DNA of 64,000 bases from Artemia franciscana (GCF_032884065.1 NC_088866.1:45604653-45668652); one strand, 5' to 3'; shown: positions 49,735 through 62,194, numbered from the stretch's first letter. Numbers and translations are program-made. Notes: generated by a model from the letters alone, not told the origin.

Positions 49735-51831
49735 CCTAAGATAACGAGTAATTTTGAGTCTATTCGACTGAGGCCTTATGTGTTTCTTTTATATATGTTT
49801 AAAACATATAAACATATGTTTATATGTTTTTCTTTTCTTTTCAGCCTAAGATAATGAGTAATTCTGAGTCTATTCGACTGAGGCCTTATATGTTTCTTTT
49901 ATGTATGTTTATAACATATAAACATATGTTTATTTGTTTTTCTTTTCTTTTCAGCCTAACATAACGAGTAATTTTGAGTCTATTCGACTGAGGCCTTATA
50001 TGTTTCTTTTATATATCTTTATAGAATTTAAACATATGTTTATATGTTGTTGTTTTTTTCAGCCTTAGATAACGAGTAATTTTCAGTCTATTCGACTGAC
50101 GCCTTATATGTTTCTTTTATATATGTTTATAGCATATAAACATATGTTTATATGTTTTCTTTTCTTTTCAGCCTAAGATAACGAGTAATTTTGAGTATAT
50201 TCGACTGAGGCCTTATATGTTTCTTTTATATATGTTTATAGAATATAAACATATGTTTATATGCTGTTTTTTTTTTCAGCCTAAGATAACGAGTAATTTT
50301 CAGTCTATTCGACTGACGCCTTATATGCTTTTATATGTGTTTATAACATATAAACATATGTTTATATGTTTTTTTTTTCTTTTCGGCCTCTGATAACGAG
50401 TAATTTAGAGTCTATTCGACTGAGGCCTTATATGTTTCTTATATATATGTTTATAACATATAAACATGTGTTTATATGTTATAAACACATACAAAAGAAA
50501 CATATAAGGCCTCAGTAGAATAGACTCAAAATTACTCGTTATCTTAGGCTGAAAAGAAAAAAAAAACATAAACATATGTTTATATGTTATAAACATATAT
50601 ATAAGAAACGTATTAGGCCTCAGTCGAATAGACTCTAAATTACTCGTTATCAGTGGCCGAAAAGAAAAAAAAACATATAAACATATGTTTATATGTTATA
50701 AACATATATAAAAGAAACATATAAGGCGTCAGTCGAATAGACTGAAAATTACTCGTTATCTAAGGTTGAAAAAACAACAACATATAAACATATGTTTAAA
50801 TTTTATAAACATATATAAAAGAAACATATAAGGCCTCTGTCGAATAGACTGAAAATTACTCGTTATCTTAGGCTGAAAAGAAAAGAAAAACAAATAAACA
50901 TATGTTTATATGTTTATAGCATATAAACATATGTTTATATGTTTTCTTTTCTTTTCAGCCTAAGATAACGAGTAATTTTGAGTATATTCGACTGAGGCCT
51001 TATATGTTTCTTTTATATATGTTTATAGCATATAAACATATGTTTATATGTTTTCTTTTCTTTTCAGCCTAAGATAACGAGTAATTTGGAGTATATTCGA
51101 CTGAGGCCTTATATGTTTCTTTTATATATGTTTATAGCATATGAACATATGTTTATATGTTTTCTTTTCTTTTCAGCCTAAGATAACGAGTAATTTTGAG
51201 TATATTCGACTGAGGCCTTATATGTTTCTTTTATATATGTTTATAGAATATAAACATATGTTTATATGTTGTTGTTTCTTTTTTCAGCCTAAGATAATGA
51301 GTAATTTTCAGTCTATTCGACTGACGCCTTATATGTTTCTTTTATATATGTTTATAACATATAAACATATGTTTATATGTTTTTTTTCTTTTCGGCCTCT
51401 GATAACGAGTAATTTAGAGTCTATTCGACTGAGGCCTTATATGTTTCTTATATATATGTTTATAACATATAAACATATGTTTATATGTTTTTTTTCTTTT
51501 CAGCCTAAGATAACGAGTAATTTTGAGTCTATTCTACTGAGGCCTTATATGTTTCTTTTATATGTGTTTATAACATATAAACATATGTTTTAGTTGTTTG
51601 TTTTTTTTCAGCCTAAGATAACGAGTAATTTTGAGTCAATTCGACTGAGACCTCATATGTTTCTTTTATATATGTTTAAAACATATAAACATATGCTTAT
51701 ATGTTTTTTTTTTCTTTTCAGCCTAAGATAACGAGTAATTTTGAGTCTATTCGACTGAGGCCTTATATATTTCTTTTATATATGTTTATAACATATAAAC
51801 ATATGTTTATATGGTTTTTTTTTCTTTTCAG
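49735..51831 (+). repeat. Tandem array of an intron-exon junction (decoy MePCE 3' splice sites)
   Basis: About 19 units of 107-111 bp precede the true exon, which would be the twentieth. Direct-copy starts are at 49735, 49845, 49955, 50063, 50172, 50280, 50387, 50959, 51068, 51177, 51288, 51396, 51504, 51612 and 51722. Four copies between about 50475 and 50930 are inverted. Each unit has ~49 bases equal to the start of the last MePCE exon (PKITSNFESIRLRPYMF), about 40 bases of AT-rich sequence holding a near-palindrome (AACATATAAACATATGTTTA), a pyrimidine tract, and CAG. Two direct copies (50387 and 51396) read TTCGG|CCTCTG, so the acceptor AG is lost there. This is a locally grown minisatellite made from the gene's own splice junction, not a transposon. 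Confidence 0.93.
50475..50930 (-). repeat. Inverted block of four array units
   Basis: Within the junction array, four consecutive units read on the minus strand. Reverse-complement exon starts are near 50548, 50655, 50765 and 50870. They are flanked on both sides by direct units, so the transcript can fold into long hairpins of about 100 bp per unit. Inversion boundaries lie within the AT palindrome of the unit, which is a likely break point. Confidence 0.85.
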
Positions 51832-52317
51832 CCTAAGATAACGAGTAATTTTGAGTCAATTCGACTGAGGCCTTATATGTTTCCTGATTATTTGAAAAAA
51901 GAAGTTGGTTTTAGTCATTTTGAAATCATTCAGGTACCTGAGCACAAATCTCTTGGTTTCCAACGACCCATCTATGTATATCACAAAACTAATCCTACTC
52001 ACCATATCACTAAAGGTGTTAAACTTTCCCATGAACAATCATTCGTTGAAGAAATACAAGATAAAGATAATCTGTATATTAAAACTGATGAAAATAATGA
52101 TGATGTTACTCTCGAGAGTAATGAAGTTGTCCATGACCCACTGTCTGTTGAAGAAATACGAGATAAAGACGATTTGAATATTAAAATCGTTGACAATAAT
52201 GATGATGTTACTATTGAGGACGGAGAAGGTTTATGCTGCATTAAAGTAGCAGACGAAGTACTTGAAAATGTGGAAAACGATTCAGTAGTGGATGTTGAAG
52301 AACTGAACGTGACATAA
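51832..52317 (+). CDS. MePCE-like gene, last coding exon with acidic tail
   Basis: One hundred and sixty-one codons plus a TAA stop, starting at TTCTTTTCAG|CCTAAG. The first ~60 residues match the end of the Bin3 domain: IRLRPYMFPDYLKKEVGF aligns with the family's IQLKP-x-x-F-x-x-YL, and LGFQRPIYVYHK with the GFQRPVYLFHKA ending. The enzyme usually stops soon after this. Here a tail of about 95 residues follows, rich in Asp and Glu, with an internal imperfect duplication (VEEIQDKDNLYIK and VEEIRDKDDLNIK). This is the only copy of the array unit (49735-51831) that continues into real coding sequence: array copies diverge after TATATGTTTC, where the true exon reads CTGATTATTTG. Confidence 0.92.
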   Translation, partial: PKITSNFESIRLRPYMFPDYLKKEVGFSHFEIIQVPEHKSLGFQRPIYVYHKTNPTHHITKGVKLSHEQSFVEEIQDKDNLYIKTDENNDDVTLESNEVVHDPLSVEEIRDKDDLNIKIVDNNDDVTIEDGEGLCCIKVADEVLENVENDSVVDVEELNVT

Positions 52318-54169
52318 TTTAGTATAAAAGCCTACCTTCGATCCTCCTGCGCCTCCAAAGGCACTTAGGGGGTATTTGGTGTAAAGACAGTTATCTTTTG
52401 AAGGTCATTGTGGTTTTGGGGCTACTATGCATTTCTCTTAGGCAAAATTGGCTCTACCAATTAGCATACCGCAGAGGAATGTGACGGATTATTAAATTTC
52501 TATTTTGTTCTTGCTGTTGTCAAGTGGGATAAATTCTAAAAAGAATTGATCGTATGTGCTTATGCTTTTAAATACGTAGAATTTCAATGAATACAGATGA
52601 GTATGAAGTTAATTTAAGATAATTTCTTAATAATTATTTATCATTGATTGGTCAATTGTCTTTCATCTTAATCTTTATTATATTTTTTTTTTGTAACATA
52701 CAAAGCTAAAAACCAATCATGACATTAACAAAAATTGTGTAAAGTTGTTTGGCTTATGAAGAACTATGCCAACGATAATGCACGAAGAAGTCGTATTTGA
52801 GAAAATGAAACATGTTAACTACTCCCTCTATCCTCTTTATTCTATCGGCCAAAACTAATCGAACTAATGGTGGTTGAAAATTTGTGGTATCTGCTGCAAG
52901 ACATTATTACCGAGTTCCCTCTCCCCCAGTTGGTGATGGAAATCCTTAATATGTATTAATGTAATAAGAGAATTAAAATATATTAATCATATCCCTATTA
53001 TATCATATTTTTTTTAATTTAAAGAAAAAATGGGCAATACCGTAATCCATCGATTGTTTTGTCACTTTTACAAAGAACAAAAAGGCAAACAAAGCCAAAA
53101 TCTATTCAGTCACTTCAGTATTAGACTTAAAAACTATAAAAATTTTCGAAACTTAGGAACAAACTTAGTTTCCTCTGCAGAAAGAGGGTCTAGGTCTGAA
53201 ATAATGAAAAAAGGAGGAAGGATACTCCTGTAAGTAGGGGAGCTCAAGGGGTGTTATCCAAAGTAATTATTAATGTACTAATGACATTACATAATATCCC
53301 TATTTTAAAAAAGTCGTAGTTCTAAAAGTCCTTTAAACTTGAGTCTCCATAACAATGATTGCAGTACCGTTTTAAGCTGTATACCGACCGAAATTAAATA
53401 TTGCCTCGGTAGCTGGATTTCATATTGTCCTGTTGAAGAAAAATTCTTTCACTCTTGTTCCTTTCCGTATTGAATTTCAGTTGGGTAGTCGACTTTCGGG
53501 CCTCACAGTAAAAACGTCTTTATATTAACAGATATTCTGTTTGCTCAGGTTTTAATTTGCAACTGAAAAAATTAGTTTTTCAGTCTTGCAATGATGACTG
53601 CTAACCATTTTAAGTTGTGTCCTGATAGAAGTTGACTTTGCTAATACAGAGGAATTTCGTATTGTGCTTTAAAAGTAAAAAATGTTTGTCACGTTAATTC
53701 ACCTCTGTTTCAAACTTTGCATCCGGAGTTGAATTTCGCGAAAACAAAGTTTTTATATATTTTAAGAACTGAAAAATTCCTTTTTCCATCTTTTTCTATT
53801 TTGTTTTGAATTAAAAACTTGTATTTTTATTGTCAAAAACTATAGTATTGGCTTTGTTTTTCACTGGCATTCAAAGATTTTTTTTTAAAGAAATTTATAG
53901 AACTTGTGATACCAAATAGGGCTGGAAACTCAAATGTTTACTGTTTCAAATCATGTTCTCTCTAAATATAGGTGTTATTCAAATTAAGTATTTAACACAT
54001 AATCTTCTTATTGGTTGATTCTAAGAAACAACGGCTCTTATCGGAAAAAGGAAATAACGTACAAATCTAACGACGAAGACCACACTGTCTTTCCATAACA
54101 AACAAATACAAAGTAGAAACAAAAGGGAAAATCTTTTCAAGACAGTAGAAATCAGTTCTGTGAATATTT

Positions 54170-54190
54170 CGGCCCTATGTCCAAGGGCCG
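54170..54190 (-). other. Small hairpin in a mobile-element-like fragment
   Basis: CGGCCCT and AGGGCCG pair around a seven-base loop. On the minus strand it is bordered by TTGAAGA and AAATATTC, a layout that recalls retroelement 3' regions with self-cleaving RNA-like cores, but the core bases do not match a hammerhead. Confidence 0.35.
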
Positions 54191-54282
54191 TCTTCAACAC
54201 AATACGAGAACAAGAGAGAAAATATGTATATATAAATAAACTTACTTTAAATTGTGAGAATTAAAACTAAATAATGTTTTTT

Positions 54283-54376
54283 AAAAACAGCCCTAGCATC
54301 CTTACTTCAACGAAGTTCAACCAGGACTTCAGCTCAAATTCAACTTCGTTGAAGTAAGGATGCTAGGGCTGTTTTT
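54283..54376. repeat. Inverted repeat with 35-bp perfect arms
   Basis: AAAAACAGCCCTAGCATCCT and the following 15 bases at 54283-54317 are exactly complemented by 54342-54376, with a 24-base loop. It probably makes a cruciform or hairpin. No terminator context is expected in this genome, so it may be a small foldback element. Confidence 0.9.
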
Positions 54377-57300
54377 GAAAAAAAGTTCTTAAAGTTAAAA
54401 AAAAAAAAAAAAGTTAAAAAATGACTATTAGAATATGCAGCTTGTCTAAATGAATTCTAAGAGTAACGTAGACAGATTTTGTCTCGAAGCGAGGCGAAAT
54501 AAATGTTCAGCCAAAGAGTTTGGGAACCGATAGGCTAGTGTGCCGTTTTTCAACTCGTGGATCGTGACCACCAAGGGTTCCAAGATTCTCAGGCAAGTTG
54601 TCTCAGTCGGTCAATGAATTGACAGCTGTAATTAAACAAAAAATTTGCATTCATTGTTTAATATATTTCAATCAGATTTGTGTGTAATAGTAAAAACATT
54701 GAAGCATTAGTGATGACGTATCAATCAGTTATTCTTTACTCATAATATACATGATTGGCATCTATTTATTTTTCATTATAAGGGACCCACAGATGACTGG
54801 CTTTATTTTTTACCTATTGAGGGGGTCACAACATTCAGAAGGTTGGAAAACTATTATCTATTTTATTCTTTTTTGAAAATGTTGAAATATGCTTGATATA
54901 AAAAAAAATAGTAGCGGCTTAAGTTTAGATATGTAATCTTTTATTTTGTATATGAGCTTCTTTGATGTCAATTCGAGCAAGTCCTCTTTTTCAGTTTTAG
55001 ATTTGATGAAAAAGTCATTGCTTCACTCAATTTTTTTTCTGAAGTTACAAAAACAAAGAAAATAATCAAAAACGGGCAAAAATAGTGTTGTTATCAAATA
55101 CTGATGCTAAATATTAAATACCATAACTGTCCTAACTTTTTAGGACACTCCTTTCATTTGTTTTCTGTTTCCAAATTTATCATTGGCCTTACCATCCGTT
55201 AATTAGTTGTTTTATTGCTGTTCTGTTTAGATGTGGAAGCAATGGAGGCCTGAGATTGATTCAGAGTGTATGGGCCCACCCGGCCATAAAATCGAAAATT
55301 CAACTTGATTCCTACTTTATGCAGGATCATAACTATGCTGAATATCTGAGAAGCTCTGCATCTAGTTGATAATTTTCTAGTAGGTACTAAGGGTTTTTTG
55401 ACAATGATGCAAACACGAGTTAGAAGAAGCATTGGCAACCCTGTCGTGATGGTGGACCAATATTTTGATCGTTAACTCCTATAAAAATCCAAATTTGTGA
55501 ATTCCACAGAAAAATTGTTACGATACGAAACTTATAATTTAACATGGGGTAGCTCAGCATTAGCCACAAATACTTTCATTTTTTGACTCCAGTATTTTGT
55601 ATAAAATTTATTGGTAAAAAAAAGCCTTCAACTTTGTGAACAACACAAATATTCAACATCATGCAGAGACTACCGCGGATGAGAGGTTTAAAAATTTCTG
55701 TTATTTTTAGATGAATTATGCATGAATGGGCTGGGGGATCTTTAAACCTCAGAAACCATCGAATAATTGGTTGAAGAATTCTTCTGAGTGTGGTTCCGTT
55801 GTGGGAAGGGGCATGGCCTTCCTGTGGTTTTGTACACCCTCAGAACAAAGCACCGTTCATCAAAATCTTTGGTGGAATGAAGGCAGACGCCTAAATCGAG
55901 ACTCGGCTCGATGATTTGGAGGGAGGGGGAAAGCAGCTGAATTGTATAAGAATAATAATGTATATTAATTATTTTCTGGGTGGCCAAGAGTCAATTTGCT
56001 TTTCTATTGTCATTCATTATCATCTTATTTTGCATTGTATTCATACTTTGATTTTTTTATTTTATTTTTATTATTAGTCTGTGAAGTGGTTCATGACTTG
56101 CTCGTCTGTGAGTTCTTAGGTTTATTCATGCTCCATCGTAAAACTAGTAATTCGTTAGATTTGTTATGTTTATCAGACCAGTCGGTTTACTTTATTCATT
56201 TGGATTAAATAATGAAGTGAGTGCTATTGAGACCGACCCTAGAATAGGTTTAACCCGAAAAAACGTTAGAAATTTAGCCACGATGAATGTATTTAAAAAA
56301 AATTACGAGAGATGTAAAATGTTATTTAGAAGAGTATGTTAAAGCGTGTGTAATGCCTAGATGCAATGTTGATATTCAGTTGGTATTTTGTAACTATGTA
56401 ATTAACTTGTTCTTCTTTATTACTGTCATTACTGATTTACACGTAATGAAGTCGACTTCATTACTAAGTTTGGAGTTTTTGATAGAGCTTTGTTCGTGTA
56501 CCCTATGGATCTACCAATAAGCTATGTGATTCCTGTGTCCTTTTAATGCCCTGAGAAAGGTCTTAACCAGCATGCTGGTTGAATGAGCCAAATTACAAAT
56601 CTGAACGCTGTTCGTGACAAAAAATAGCCTAAAACTTAAAACAAAGGAGACGAAATCTAATTTTGTGTATTTTAGTATAGGTAATTCAATGAAAGAATTT
56701 AAAAATGCTTCTTCTAAAAATTTACATGGTAATCATTCTAATTTTTAATTTGACTCAATAATATATATTGTTATAATGTATGTTTTCTTTTTTGAAATGA
56801 CGCGGTGGACAGTTCTATGCGCCAACTAAATTTGTTTTTCAGAATTATTTGAGGCATAGCCAGAACTGTATCTAGGGTTGGTGGTGTCCTGGGAAAAATT
56901 GATTACAGCGGCCCCCTTCCGACTCAAATATAAACAAAAAAGTCGAATCAAAGTGAAAAGTTAGATAAAAGTGGGCAACCCCCTTGTCATGGCAACTGGG
57001 GCAGCTTTAATTTTTGAAATAGAATGCAATAGGTATGAGCATCACGTCATGTCTAATTGTAGAAAAAGCCAAGACAGATAGTCCAATTGAGTGAAAGGCT
57101 CTACGGTATTTGGCCTTTGGTTTCCTAATTTCGGAACTACCTTTCTGTAGTGGAACAACTGTCTGTAGTGACTTTTGTTCGTTCATATGAATAATAAAGT
57201 TACTTGAAATCTAAACCTAAACGACTTTGGAGTAAATCACCAAAAATTGAAGTAACATCACACGTGCTCATCATCTGACGTCGGAAGTCGCTTGAGCAGA

Positions 57301-59589
57301 GAACAATGAGAAGCTACACGGATTAACCGTTATCAAACAAAAACGCACTCACAAATCGGTAGCACTAGCCTATAAAGGCACTTTACGCAGAAACCATATG
57401 GTTTCATTAAACCCTACTTTAAGAGGATTTACACGTGAAACGTTTGACAGCAAACACGATGTAATCTGATAATATTACCACAATAAGAATGAGAAATAAA
57501 ATTTTCAACAACGGTCATGACTAAACCGTCAAATCAAACAAAAGTAACTAATCCAGCAATGAATGAGCCGATGCATGAATAGATCGACCCTGAGATAATC
57601 GAAGATTTTTGAGCCATTTGAAATTTTTTGACCCATAAAAAAAGAAATCAAGAACTTAACTTCGAAAATATAAAAGAGGAAACACTGCTACGAAGAAATT
57701 CTCAACTGAAAAACTAATGTTCTGTTAACCTCCTAGCAACTCTTTATAATACACTGTATATACAACTCTACACATTCCCTGTATACAGACATATAGAGTG
57801 TAGATGTGTTGGTTAGGTGCAGTCATCCAGTAGCTAATCTGAAAACTATTAACCGATACTATAGAACGGTTAACAGCCGTTTCTCTTGAGGGGGGGGGGA
57901 GTGTCAGCTGGCTTTTGATGCTTAAAAGAGAACATATATTTGCTTTTTTTCCTAAAGGTATGTAGTGTGTCTGATTATAAGAGATGGCTTGTAATCAATA
58001 GGTTTCATTAAAAGGTGAGGAATCTTGTATGTAGTTTATTAAGAATATCAAAGTTGGTCTCATAGCCTGGGGGTCAAATTGAAAATTCTTCGAAGTCTCA
58101 TTTAGAAGGGGGGGGGTGAGGGAAATAGGATTTTGGGAGAAGGATGAGAAAATTTTTCTCGGGTTCTCATAAAACGGTATACACACGGTTTTTTTCTAAT
58201 TTATAGTTTTCGTCCGGAAGGCTCTCTGGCTAGTATATACGTAATTCTAACCAATGTGAAGCTGTAATAACGCACAGGTCTAACGGAATGAACAGATAAA
58301 TTACATATATTGTAATATATTATAATATAATATATATGTATATACTTCTATATATAATATATTTCCCCTTGCTAATATATTTCTATATTACCGTTTTATT
58401 TCAAAAAACGGAGACGCTGGATTGTCTTTTGTTGTGTATACTTGTAGGTATCTAATAAGAAAAGGTGGGTATTGCCCAGTGGCATCAATTGGACGGGAGG
58501 TCCTATGTCCCCTAAATTTCTCCTCCTAGAATTTCACAAATACCTTTTTGGGGATATTTTCATTGCAAAATGCTTTTCTTGGGGGATTTTCATGAAAACA
58601 CTGACGAGTCCCCCTCTCCTCCCTCTCTAAGATTTTGTGAATCGAAGCCACTGATATTGCTATTCATTGTTCATGGGTTCTTTTTACGTTCATTGAAGTA
58701 GCAGATGATATTTGTATATTTTTCTTCAATGCGTATAAAGGACTTTCGAATGTTTAGCATGTGGGTAGCTTCCATTGGGTGCTTGGACTGACTTTCGACC
58801 GGTTATTTGGTTATGCCCTGATTTTGTTTGCTTTTGTATCTACTTTATATTTGTTTAAATTAAAGGTTTGAATAAGATGTTTTAGTAAAAGCAGCTTCAA
58901 TGTTGCGCTTTCTTTTTATCCTAAGCTAAAGCCTATGAATCCTTTCTTGAAAAGTAGTGAGAGATTTTGCCATCTCCCCTATTTTCTGGAAGCCAAATAT
59001 ACTACCTCCAGAGAGGTTACTTTTTATATATATGCAATTTGTATCGTTTTTTCTAATAGTATGCATTTTTACAACAAATCAAACTCTATAGGTCTTTAAA
59101 AGTAAAAATACGGTAAAAGAATAATTTTGTATTACAAACATAATTTTGTCCAAAAGACTTTTTTAATCTAATTATTATTTTAAGTTGGTTTAAATGGAGG
59201 AAAAAGAACCCTAGAACCCACTTTGACATTTTAAATTTTTGTTCATTTTTGTTTAGTTTATATTTATGATTGTGGAGCCTTATTACATTTCATGGCTCCA
59301 AAGCTATTCCACATGTTCATGTTTGTAGCTTGATTAGTTTACTAATATGAAATTAGTGGGAACTGCAGAAGAGTGGCCCTATGATGGAAGTGCGCAGAGA
59401 TAGCAGGCTGAGACTAAAAAGTACAAAGAGTATCTTCACTTGGACTTGGTCTGTTACCAACCAGAGGTGTCCGTTGCCAAAATGTTTTCAGGGAGGGGGA
59501 AGGCCGATTTTACCGGCTGAGGCTCATCTTCATTCGTTTATTTTACGTCACACATTTCCTTCACGTCACTATTTTACCAACTCAATTTT

Positions 59590-59765
59590 TACTCGACTGG
59601 CTAAAAACACTAGAGGAGTGGGATCATCCCTCACCTCTTCCGTAACCACCCTGCCGTCAACTTTAGTACATGATAGCAGTTCACCCCTTGCGATCAAGAA
59701 CGCGTCCACTAAGTGTATGTCAGAAGGTTTTCCCATCTTAAGGTCATTAAAGAAGTTTTTTTTTT
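59590..59765 (-). other. Coding-like stretch on the minus strand, unassigned
   Basis: The minus strand reads without stops through MGKPSDIHLVDAFLIARGEL and ends VKIELVK before a stop near 59580. Composition is protein-like, while the overlapping plus-strand 140-residue frame looks less so. No family recognised. It could be a fragment of an unknown element or an exon. Confidence 0.25.
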
Positions 59766-60109
59766 CTAATTTAGCAGTTAATCTCTATGCCAGAAGAAGG
59801 TAAATTTTAAATTGGCCGCTTTTTATTTTCAAATAAATAAGCAATAGTTTAAGTAAAGAAATGTTTCAAAAAATAATGGAGCCCTGTTCCCAAAAAAGTA
59901 TTGTATATTTTCCACTAGGCGCACACTAGAAGATTTTCCTGTCTGATGTACCTTTACTTGTATAGACTATGTGACTTTTCAGGAAAGGATGTGCAACCAT
60001 CCAGCATAACTTCATCTGCAACTGGAAGCTCAATATGTAGTTGTCAGATACTTTTTTGTCGATATGAACTTCGTTCTCCATGGGGCTAAATCGTAGTGTT
60101 TGGTGCAAA

Positions 60110-60620
60110 CTACTTTAGTGTTTGGTTACTTTAAAGGGGTTCTAGAACTTTTAATTTCCGATCGGAGGAGTCCTCTCCTGCTTTTCTAAGACCATCGTAT
60201 AGACACCATCACCCCCTGGAAAAGAAAAAAAATATCCATGATCTGTGTTCAGGAAAAAAAAAATGCAAAATTCCACATTTGTACAGATAGAACCTTGAAA
60301 CCTTTACAGTAGAGTTCTTTAAAATACTTCATTCAATTGCAATGTTTCCATTGAGATCATACACCATTTGGTTGTTTTTTCTATTTTTCGACAAATAAGG
60401 CAAATTTTCTCTGGCTCGTCGCGTTTGGTGCGCAATAGTCAACCTGATGAATTTTACAAATTCAGAATCAGCGTTAAATCTAATTCTTTTAATGAGTTAA
60501 TTGTTATCAAAATTTCTTCTTTTTTATTTAGAGAGAGAGAGAGTTTTGGCTACTATAGGTCCGAGTCACTCTTTACATACAGTTTGTTACCACGAACTGT
60601 TTGATTCTACGCCATTTATT
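60110..60620 (+). repeat. Interspersed repeat family, diverged copy
   Basis: It carries the GGTTCTAGAACTTTTAATTTCC start, CAAATTTTCTCTGGCTCGTC and the conserved end hairpin (AGTTTGTTACCACGAACTGT at 60581-60600), plus a short GA repeat at about 60531-60542. No gene. Confidence 0.6.
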
Positions 60621-60849
60621 CTACATGTATTTTGGAGTATAAGTACAATATTACCAGAATGCCTTCTCTTCTTCATTTTTTTTTTATTTTTTCTTAATTT
60701 CCTTTTGGCTGCTCAATTTCATATATGGGGAGAATTTTCCACAAAGGTATTGGGGGAGGGAGATTTTTTCATAGGGGGATGTGCTTTTCAGGGAGGCATT
60801 GTGGAAGGGGATTTTTTCGCGGGGGGATATGCTAGGCCCCTTTAAGAAT

Positions 60850-62194
60850 TGTGTCTCGAAGCTGCACAAAAATGTTCTTTTATCCAACTGTATTGAATGA
60901 GACCAATGATAATGAAAGAAAGGTTAGATTGCTATGACGTGTTTGTCGTTTGAAGGATAACGGGTTGCCGAGAATCTCGCAATGCAGCTGGATCAAACGA
61001 AAAGTAGGATATCCGTGGATGGAAGTGTGAAGGGCTCACGGGAAAGTATCTGAAAGACGTAAGAATTTGGTGGCAGGGATTCAAATGAAAAGTTAAGAAG
61101 TAGGCTTGACGAGTGTTTATAGCAGTGCTGTTATTAGCCGGCTTCCTACCGTGATGGTTTCAGCTGTAGTAGTAGTTGTAGTAGTAGTGTAAAAATGTAA
61201 ACTAAAAAACATCGAGAAAAATACAACAAGATGCTATAATTTTGTATAAAAGTACTTATTTCTAAAAGAAATATTTTTTGAAAGACGCCCCTGTCAAAGG
61301 TTTCAAACATTTGGAATAGGAAATTTAAGGCACTACTGAATATGTTTCGTAGCTTGCTTCAAAAAATTTTCAAGATCAAAATATATAAGGTAATGTTAAT
61401 TTAGAAAAATATTGAAAGCAGTCTATATTAAGTTTTCAGTAAAGTATAAACTATCCGTATCTCTAGATAAAATCCTTTCTGAATAAAAATATATTTATGG
61501 CAACCAAATAAAACTGAAATTATTATCTTATTGGTTTCTGCAATTGTGTTCTCTCCGATGTATAAAAAAGAAAACTGATAGCTGCATAAAGTTGTAACAG
61601 ATATCAGTTTTTAGTTTTTGAAGAAAAAATTTGGTTTCTTTCGAAACTTTCACCTTTAAAGGGGAGTCTTATTCCAATTATACATGTCCTAATGAAAAGA
61701 TTTGGGCCCCGTTATATGTCTGGTAACCCAAATGGTGCAATTAGAATTCCAGTTGTTTCTTAGTGTCACGTTCAGTTGAAATCTAATAACACCGTGTTAG
61801 ATATGCCAAGAAAAAAATACATTCCCTCCCCTCCCATTTGGGTCGCTAAAAAACGCCCATGATTATTTCTCTTAAGAAAAATATCTTAAATACGCATCAC
61901 TTTTGTAGCTGCTTATCATTTGTTTTTTTTTGGAATTGTGGAAATTTAATTTTGATCTCTAACTTTTGAGAGACATCTGTAAAATTACTTCAGGATTCTC
62001 CAAAAAGTCTTGGGAAATCTTAAAAAAGAATTAAAAAAAGTCCTTTCATCATTTAAGGATACCTTATGGGAATCATATCCATCTAGTGCTTAGCATTATT
62101 CACTCCATTCCAATGAACCGAACTAAATACTGTTTTCCTGCAACTGTAGTAAACTAAAACTGAGTAAAAATTAAATAAAAAAACTAATTTTTTC
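60850..62194. other. Intergenic sequence, no gene seen
   Basis: Apart from the (GTA)n-ended fragment at 61000-61195, nothing is recognised on either strand. Confidence 0.5.
61000..61195 (+). repeat. Possible LINE 3' tail with (GTA)n
   Basis: The stretch ends in GTAGTAGTAGTTGTAGTAGTAG, as at 45811 and 49608, but the preceding sequence is too degraded to show coding. Confidence 0.35.

Larger units (their letters stand above)
52318..59380. other. Downstream of the MePCE gene: no supported gene
   Basis: 3' UTR and intergenic sequence. No clear AATAAA follows closely after the stop. Small open frames (for example 55199-55438, 55996-56208, 56287-56520) have no recognisable domains. A 16-base palindrome AACCAGCATGCTGGTT lies near 56560. 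Confidence 0.5.

Noticed and set aside
49735-51831. Regularly spaced repeats that resemble a CRISPR array
   Set aside because: The whole 107-111 bp unit is repeated, there are no unique spacers, the unit is a eukaryotic splice junction, and the genome is eukaryotic.
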